This document shows, piece after piece, positions 62,474 to 64,000 of a stretch of DNA of 64,000 nt. Every line of letters begins with the position of its first letter. Positions within the stretch are counted from its first letter, which is position 1. Both the position numbers and the translations under genes were made by a program. The notes under the pieces were generated by a model. The model was not told where the DNA came from. It saw only the letters and a list, made by a program, of their open reading frames with translations, and searched no databases. The DNA comes from Chiayiivirga sp. GTDB lineage: Bacteria > Pseudomonadota > Gammaproteobacteria > Xanthomonadales > Xanthomonadaceae. The stretch lies in assembly GCA_022647565.1 (NCBI GenBank), contig JALCLA010000001.1, positions 434,001 to 498,000 of the forward strand, in the 5' to 3' direction.

Positions 62474-63705
62474 GGCAGGGTCGTCGGGTCCGGTCGGTCG
62501 TCGAGATGTTCGGCCAGCAGTTCCAGCGGATGCCGCGTCGCGACTTCGATGCCGCGCTGCTCGATGCCCGCGCCCAGATGCAGGCGGCAACCGACGTTGG
62601 CGCTGCACAGCGTAGCAGCGCGGCTGCGCGCAATCGCGTCGAGCCAGGGCTCGCGCAGCGCGGCAGCGCGCGTTGGCTCGGTGAGCATGTGGCTGCCGGC
62701 CGCGCCGCAGCATCCTGTGGCTGTCAGCGCGGCGACATCGATGCCCGGAACACGCGCCAGCAGCGCGGTCAACACGGCATCCGACCGGGTGACGTTGCGC
62801 TGGGTGCAGGGCAGGTGCAGAGCGATGCGCTGCGCTGCTTCCGTGCGTCGCCAAGGCAAGCGTGCGACCTGCTCGTCCTGCGCGATGAAGGCCAGAGCCT
62901 CTCGCACCGGCGGCGTTTCGCCGCCCAAGGCCTGCGCGATGCTCTCATGGCAGCCGCTGGCGAGGCTCAGGATCGCCGCGTATGGCGATGCCGTGCCGGC
63001 CGTGTCGAACGCCGCCTGATTGCGTCGGGCCAGCAGATCGAACTCCTCCGCAGCTCCGGCATGGCGATGCAAGGCCCCGCAGCATCCCTGGTGCGCGGGG
63101 ACATCCACCTCCCAGCCCAGGCGCGTCAGCAGTCGGATCGCGGCTCGTGCGGCGGCGGCATCGTGATGCGGCCCCAGGCAACCGAGGAACAGCGCCACCC
63201 GTCCGCGCGCCGCACCTGCAGCGGGGTAATGCGAATCGAGAGGCGGCAAGCTCGGCGCAGCGGGAAGCCGGCGCCACGCGCCGGGCCAATGCCGCAGGGC
63301 GTTGGCCAGCCGCAATGCCGTCGCCAGCCATCGCTTCCGCGGCATCAGCCACAGTGCCAGTCGCAGCTTCCAGGCCGGGGGCACGGTCGTGCGCTGCTCG
63401 GTCCGGCCCGCCACCAGCAGCTCGCCATAGCGCACCTGGGCCGGGCACACCCGTTCGCAGTTGCGGCAAGCCAGGCAATGGTCGAGCGCGGAGAAGGTGG
63501 CCGGTTCGGGTGCGATCCGGCCCTCGGCCAGGGCCTTCAACAGCATGATTCGGCCACGCGGGGACTCCGCTTCGACCCGGTCCAGCACGTACGTGGGACA
63601 ATGCGGCAGGCACAAGCCGCAGCGCACGCAGGCATCGGCGAGCGCGACGATGCGGGCTGCCGGCGAAGGCGGGGGCGCGGCGACGGGGCGGGGTTCCGGG
63701 GGCAT
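62470..63705 (-). CDS. glcF: GlcF-like glycolate oxidase iron-sulfur subunit
   Basis: A 411-residue protein with two 4Fe-4S sites, C26-C29-C32-C36 ([12 protein letters not shown]) and C77-C80-C83-C87 ([12 protein letters not shown]), then two CCG domains ([13 protein letters not shown] and GCCGAAGSH). This is the build of GlcF, which passes electrons from glycolate oxidase to quinones. glcD and glcE are not in the window, so the partner may be another flavoprotein. ATG 63705 is chosen because upstream ATGs (63744, 63762) fall in or beside the divergent rplM promoter region; none has a good ribosome binding site. coq7 follows with a four-base overlap. Confidence 0.82.
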   Translation of the reverse strand: MPPEPRPVAAPPPSPAARIVALADACVRCGLCLPHCPTYVLDRVEAESPRGRIMLLKALAEGRIAPEPATFSALDHCLACRNCERVCPAQVRYGELLVAGRTEQRTTVPPAWKLRLALWLMPRKRWLATALRLANALRHWPGAWRRLPAAPSLPPLDSHYPAAGAARGRVALFLGCLGPHHDAAAARAAIRLLTRLGWEVDVPAHQGCCGALHRHAGAAEEFDLLARRNQAAFDTAGTASPYAAILSLASGCHESIAQALGGETPPVREALAFIAQDEQVARLPWRRTEAAQRIALHLPCTQRNVTRSDAVLTALLARVPGIDVAALTATGCCGAAGSHMLTEPTRAAALREPWLDAIARSRAATLCSANVGCRLHLGAGIEQRGIEVATRHPLELLAEHLDDRPDPTTLP

Positions 63706-63752
63706 GGGACAGGCCGAGGGCGCAAGAATGCTAGCACGCAGCATGGTCCGGC

Positions 63753-63781
63753 TTGCGCGCACCGCCGAACGGCGTTATGAT
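63753..63781 (+). promoter_or_regulatory. Sigma-70 promoter of rplM
   Basis: TTGCGC (63753-63758), a 17-bp spacer and TATGAT (63776-63781), 39 bp before the rplM ATG. The downstream leader is pyrimidine-rich (CTCCTTTCTTTCCCG), as is common in ribosomal-protein mRNAs. Confidence 0.65.
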
Positions 63782-63820
63782 TCCGCTCCTTTCTTTCCCG
63801 TTTTCTCTTCGGATTCAGTC

Positions 63821-64000
63821 ATGAAGACCTTCAGCGCCAAGAATGAGACCGTCAAGCGCGACTGGTACATCGTCGACGCCAGCGGCAAGACGCTGGGTCG
63901 CCTGTGCTCGGAGATCGCCACGCGCCTGCGCGGCAAGCACAAGCCGGTCTACACCCCGCACGTGGACACCGGCGACCACATCGTCGTGGTCAACGCCGAG
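63821..64000 (+). CDS. rplM: 50S ribosomal protein L13 (5' part; continues past the window)
   Basis: The first 60 residues of L13: [20 protein letters not shown], followed by [20 protein letters not shown] and [11 protein letters not shown], all family signature. L13 is an early-assembling 50S protein that binds 23S rRNA and is normally followed by rpsI. The frame is open at the right edge. Confidence 0.97.
   Translation, partial: MKTFSAKNETVKRDWYIVDASGKTLGRLCSEIATRLRGKHKPVYTPHVDTGDHIVVVNAE

Overview
The window is GC-rich, gene-dense bacterial chromosome. Gene content and order fit a gammaproteobacterium of the Xanthomonadales (Lysobacterales), most like the Rhodanobacteraceae. The pointers are the rlpA-dacA-ybeD-lipB-lipA order, a TonB-dependent receptor with GH13/GH97 enzymes and a LacI regulator, a split class II ribonucleotide reductase, an IPTL-CTERM protein and a yqjD-yqjE-yqjK-like trio. 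The taxonomic placement is inference. I saw no tRNA, rRNA, CRISPR array, prophage or complete insertion sequence.

Layout. (1) 1-9.3 kb, plus strand: a cell-wall and lipoate cluster (rlpA end, dacA, ybeD, lipB, lipA), prc and an EamA exporter. Between dacA and ybeD sit a RusA-like nuclease, a Cdd1-type helix-hairpin-helix protein, a lipoprotein hydrolase and an EF-hand protein. (2) 9.3-21.8 kb, minus strand: an HlyD/ABC/FtsX transporter operon whose two permease genes are separated by a secreted metzincin and an IPTL-CTERM surface protein. Leucyl aminopeptidase, a HAD hydrolase, the yqj trio and a DegQ protease lie upstream. (3) 22-27.3 kb: split class II RNR (nrdJa, histone-H1-like gene, nrdJb). 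NrdJa carries an intein with a LAGLIDADG domain, inserted exactly at the catalytic cysteine; an NrdR-box-like palindrome lies upstream. (4) 27.4-34.4 kb: small and hypothetical genes, an AlkD-like protein, a Sel1-repeat protein, an acetyltransferase, and a 0.9-kb block of seven tandem 126-bp units bounded by inverted repeats.

(5) 34.5-56.7 kb: a maltodextrin locus. A TonB-dependent receptor would import oligosaccharides. Two exported GH13 amylases and a GH97 glucosidase would cut them in the periplasm. An MFS and an SSS transporter would move sugars inward, a cytoplasmic GH13 glucosidase would finish hydrolysis, and glk-zwf-pgl-edd-eda would burn glucose by the Entner-Doudoroff route. A LacI-family gene lies in the middle. 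Four near-identical palindromes of the form TGNAWACGTATKCA stand before the receptor/amylase pair, zwf, the MFS gene and the GH13/SSS pair, which defines a probable local regulon. (6) 56.7-64 kb: a PIN protein, a sugar dehydrogenase lipoprotein, a DsbC-like protein, an XRE regulator with a palindromic operator candidate, a secreted protein, coq7, a GlcF-like Fe-S protein and the start of rplM.

Repeats are a second theme. The 126-bp unit recurs as a single element at 50.45 kb and as a fragment at 40.2 kb. A composite inverted-repeat block lies at 50.76-51.38 kb, a 34-bp perfect inverted repeat sits inside the ABC operon, and a repeat-like palindrome lies inside the nrdJb reading frame. Coordinates and reading frames come from the sequence; functions are from family motifs recognised by eye, with no database search.
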